Source of the DNA: Nostoc sp. LPT
GTDB taxonomy: Bacteria > Cyanobacteriota > Cyanobacteriia > Cyanobacteriales > Nostocaceae
Reading direction: 5' to 3'
Assembly (NCBI RefSeq): GCF_017115165.1
Contig: NZ_JABXKF010000190.1
Coordinates: 1 to 44,313 of the forward strand
Length of the DNA: 44,313 nucleotides
Positions 42,163-44,313 of this stretch are shown piece by piece (position 1 is the stretch's first letter; each line of letters begins with the position of its first letter). A program made the translations under genes and the position numbers. A model generated the notes under the pieces. The model worked only from the letters and a program-made list of their open reading frames with translations. It was not told the origin of the DNA and searched no databases.

Positions 42163-42251
42163 TTGTCAATATGCGAGATGTGATGATATTGCGTTACTGG
42201 CATCCTGTAATATCAATCAAAATAACTTTAAGCTCAATCAAAATCAGCATC

Positions 42252-43193
42252 ATGAGTATTATCGTCTTCGGCAGCATAAATATAGACTTGGTAGCAACAA
42301 CACCCCGGCTGCCAGTTGCAGGAGAAACGTTGCTAGGAGAAGACTTTTTTAAAGTTTCGGGAGGGAAAGGAGCCAATCAAGCCGTAGCATTAGCAAAATT
42401 GGGCATTCCTACCCAGATTGTGGGGCGTGTAGGCTCAGACGATTTTGGTAAGGAACTTGTTAACAATTTGCAGGCATCTGGTGTACAGACTGATAACATT
42501 TTTGTGGATGAAACTGTTAGTTCTGGAGTAGCTATTATCACTGTGAGTCAGACTGGTGAAAATCAAATTGTCGTTATTCCTGGTGCAAATGGGCGCGTCA
42601 ATCAAGAAGATGTAGAGCGATTATCCCACTTTTTACCAGAAGCTACAGCACTACTTTTACAACTAGAAATTCCTATTCCTGCCGTGATTGCTGCTGCTCA
42701 AGTGGCACGACGTGCAAACATCAAAGTAATTTTTGACCCCGCACCCGCACAATCTAATTTACCAGATGAACTCTATCCATTAGTAGACATTATTACACCG
42801 AATGAAGTTGAAGCAGCGCAGTTGGTTGGCTTTCCTGTGAATGGAGAGGAACAAGCAGCTAAAGCCGCTACGGTTTTATTACAACGGGGTGTGAAATGTG
42901 CGATCGTCAAACTAGGTGCTAAGGGTGTTTTTTGTGCAACTGCTGAAGAAAAGTTTTTTGTACCCGCGTTTTCAGTTCATGCAGTTGACACAGTAGCCGC
43001 AGGCGATGCTTTCAATGGTGGTTTAGCGGCGGCACTTTTTGAAGGACTTTCCTTACATCAAGCAGTTGTTTGGGGTGCAGCAGCAGGTGCTTTGACAGCG
43101 ACAAAACCAGGCGCACAAACTTCGCTACCGGATAGGTTTACATTTGATGCATTTCTTAAGGAAAGGGGAATGAATAGTAAATTTCAAGAGTAG
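42252..43193 (+). CDS. rbsK: Ribokinase
   Basis: The PfkB-family kinase of about 313 residues phosphorylates ribose at O5. It has IIVFGSINIDLV at the start, KVSGGKGANQAVALAKLG (PfkB signature 1), VIPGANGRVN, PNEVEAAQLVGF, and the C-terminal anion hole and catalytic base in DTVAAGDAFNGGLAAAL (PfkB signature 2, D-x-x-G-A-G-D type with A for G). ATG at 42252 gives the standard length; an upstream in-frame ATG at 42171 would add 27 residues of non-family sequence. A transaldolase-family gene follows in the same direction. Confidence 0.93.
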   Translation: MSIIVFGSINIDLVATTPRLPVAGETLLGEDFFKVSGGKGANQAVALAKLGIPTQIVGRVGSDDFGKELVNNLQASGVQTDNIFVDETVSSGVAIITVSQTGENQIVVIPGANGRVNQEDVERLSHFLPEATALLLQLEIPIPAVIAAAQVARRANIKVIFDPAPAQSNLPDELYPLVDIITPNEVEAAQLVGFPVNGEEQAAKAATVLLQRGVKCAIVKLGAKGVFCATAEEKFFVPAFSVHAVDTVAAGDAFNGGLAAALFEGLSLHQAVVWGAAAGALTATKPGAQTSLPDRFTFDAFLKERGMNSKFQE

Positions 43194-43209
43194 GTATTTA
43201 AAAAAGCAT

Positions 43210-43234
43210 AGATAAGCAGGTAAAATACTTATCT
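43210..43234 (+). repeat. Stem-loop in the ribokinase-aldolase spacer
   Basis: AGATAAG (43210-43216) pairs with CTTATCT (43228-43234) across 11 nt, 17 bp after the ribokinase stop. It could shape the end or processing of the ribokinase transcript. It is too AT-rich for a strong terminator. Confidence 0.35.
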
Positions 43235-43327
43235 GATAGGGATCGGCAGAAATATCAGTGCAAAGCTTCTGGACGATGTATGGTGTGTAGCAGGAGAAAT
43301 GCAGGTAGGAAAAGTGAGGAATTAAGT

Positions 43328-43978
43328 ATGGCACTATATCTAGACTCAGCGATCGCATCGGAAGCTGAAGTTGTTAAGCTTTGGGGATGGGTAAAAGGTA
43401 TTACAACAAATCCCACTCTATTATCTCAAAGCGATACTCCACCAGAAACCACGCTCAAAAAGTTGGTTGCCTTGACAAATGGCCCGTTATACTATCAACT
43501 TATGGCATCCGATAAAGCCCTTATGCTAGCTGAAGGTAGAAAAGCTTTCGAGATTATTGGTTCACAAACAATTTTGAAGATTCCCGCAACACCGTTAGGG
43601 TTTGAAGTGGTGGCGAGTCTATCGGCAGAGATTACCTGTTCGGTGACAGCGATTTATAGTGCAGCCCAGGCAGCAGTAGCACGGGAAGCAGGAGCTAAAA
43701 TTGCCATAGCTTATGTAAATCGAGCTACCCGATTGTTAGGTGATGGTATTGCCTTAGTGCGGGATATGGCTAGCGTACTTAAAGGTAGTGATACGGAAAT
43801 CTTGGCAGCTAGTATCAAATCTCCTGAAGAAGCAGCCGCATCGTTGCAAGCCGGGGCGGATCATTTGACTTTACCACTGGCAATGTTGCAGGCGATCGCA
43901 ACTCATGAATTCTCACAAAAAACTGTTGAAGAATTCGCTAAAGGAGGCATCGGTTTAACTAATATCATGTCCGCTTGA
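43328..43978 (+). CDS. Transaldolase / fructose-6-phosphate aldolase family protein
   Basis: The 216-residue class I aldolase belongs to the small transaldolase family (FSA/TalC type). It begins LYLDSAIASEAEVVKLWGWV, with GITTNPTLLSQS (25-36), the Schiff-base lysine K84 in TILKIPATPLGFEV, CSVTAIYSAAQAAVA, KIAIAYVNRATRLLGDG and ILAASIKSPEEAAASLQAGAD. ATG at 43328 follows a GAGGA site at about 43315; an upstream in-frame start at 43280 would add unrelated residues. It could make sugar phosphates from dihydroxyacetone and glyceraldehyde-3-phosphate, or act as a transaldolase. Following ribokinase, a link to pentose-phosphate metabolism is plausible. Confidence 0.9.
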   Translation: MALYLDSAIASEAEVVKLWGWVKGITTNPTLLSQSDTPPETTLKKLVALTNGPLYYQLMASDKALMLAEGRKAFEIIGSQTILKIPATPLGFEVVASLSAEITCSVTAIYSAAQAAVAREAGAKIAIAYVNRATRLLGDGIALVRDMASVLKGSDTEILAASIKSPEEAAASLQAGADHLTLPLAMLQAIATHEFSQKTVEEFAKGGIGLTNIMSA

Positions 43979-44194
43979 TTACTTATTAAACCCGAAGAAC
44001 CCCACCCCGCCAAAGCTACGCTTTCTCTCCCCTCCCCGCAAGCCTACCGTGTACACACAAGTCGAATTTCTTCTTAAATCCCAAAGATTACCTACTTAAT
44101 CGCAGTGATGGTTAGGGTGGGGTAAAACTAAAGCTAAAACCTTAGTAAATCGGGTTTCAGGTGAGGTTTTGAGAATTTATGCAATAAATATATT

Positions 44195-44313
44195 GATTTC
44201 GGGTGGTCGTTTATTAAATTCGGACGGTCATTTATTGAATTTGGGTGGTCGTTTATTAAATTCGGGTGGTCGTTTATTGAATTCGGGTGGTCGTTTATTG
44301 AATTCGGGTGGTC
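44195..44313. repeat. 21-bp tandem repeat, at least five full units, open at the window edge
   Basis: The unit is AATTCGGGTGGTCGTTTATT plus G or A (21 bp). Five units plus a partial one are visible, differing at a few positions. Because 21 is a multiple of three, several frames stay open (NSGGRLL or FGWSFIE on plus), but none has a convincing start. The preceding 43979-44190 holds C-rich interspersed sequence and no gene. Confidence 0.8.

Noticed and set aside
42171..42251. Upstream ATG for ribokinase adding 27 residues
   Set aside because: The extra residues (RDVMILRYWHPVISIKI...) do not match the family, and the ATG at 42252 starts exactly at the conserved IIVFGSINIDLV strand.
43213..43245. 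Similarity to the internal part of the 137-bp MITE (GTAAAATACTTATCTGATAGG)
   Set aside because: Only a short, partly matching AT-rich stretch, with no terminal repeats or target duplication; probably chance.
44195..44313. CRISPR array
   Set aside because: Units are directly contiguous, 21 bp, with no spacers between them.

Overview
The window looks like chromosomal DNA from a filamentous, heterocyst-type cyanobacterium (Nostocales). Evidence: frequent HIP1-type GCGATCGC octamers inside and between genes, heptamer-style short tandem repeats between genes, PEP-CTERM proteins, a DHS-like homospermidine synthase, a kinase-FGE fusion and the AraC/PepSY/TonB iron-uptake arrangement. It is moderately AT-rich with no rRNA, tRNA or CRISPR array that I can see. 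Species cannot be fixed from sequence alone.

Layout. 1-2.8 kb: remains of a siderophore-uptake locus (AraC regulator running off the left edge, PepSY membrane protein, N-terminal stump of a TonB-dependent receptor) next to a broken transposase. 3.0-13.3 kb: PAS-GAF-PAS-cyclase protein with degraded catalytic residues, homospermidine synthase (speY-like), bifunctional NAD(P)HX repair enzyme, B12/radical SAM protein, a secreted protein, an SDR reductase and hemE. 13.6-21.8 kb: PEP-CTERM protein, membrane protein, PD-(D/E)XK-like protein, a glycosyltransferase/sugar-binding lipoprotein pair, an LD-carboxypeptidase/PBP4 pair for peptidoglycan, and an anchored protein. 22.0-26.6 kb: a gene graveyard with stumps of a histidine kinase and an MFS transporter and two methyltransferase pseudogenes, one split by two near-identical 137-bp MITEs, interleaved with intact HpxZ/AtzH-like, Nudix and GNAT genes. 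26.6-36.3 kb: second PEP-CTERM protein, a KOW-like protein beside a Ser/Thr kinase-FGE fusion, an orphan PotC permease, a GT4 glycosyltransferase, a PLD lipoprotein and a cysteine desulfurase. 36.4-42.2 kb: a defence/toxin-antitoxin island with an antitoxin plus a 10-codon VapC stump, a two-gene helicase + DUF1837-like nuclease operon resembling Hachiman/AbpAB anti-phage systems, and an intact VapBC pair. 42.2-44.3 kb: ribokinase and a transaldolase-family aldolase, then a 21-bp tandem repeat running off the right edge.

The most notable item is the Hachiman-like operon at 36666-40899, whose nuclease subunit carries a long extra C-terminal region. The next are the twin MITEs with 3-bp target duplications in a methyltransferase gene, and the cyclase whose transition-state arginine is missing.
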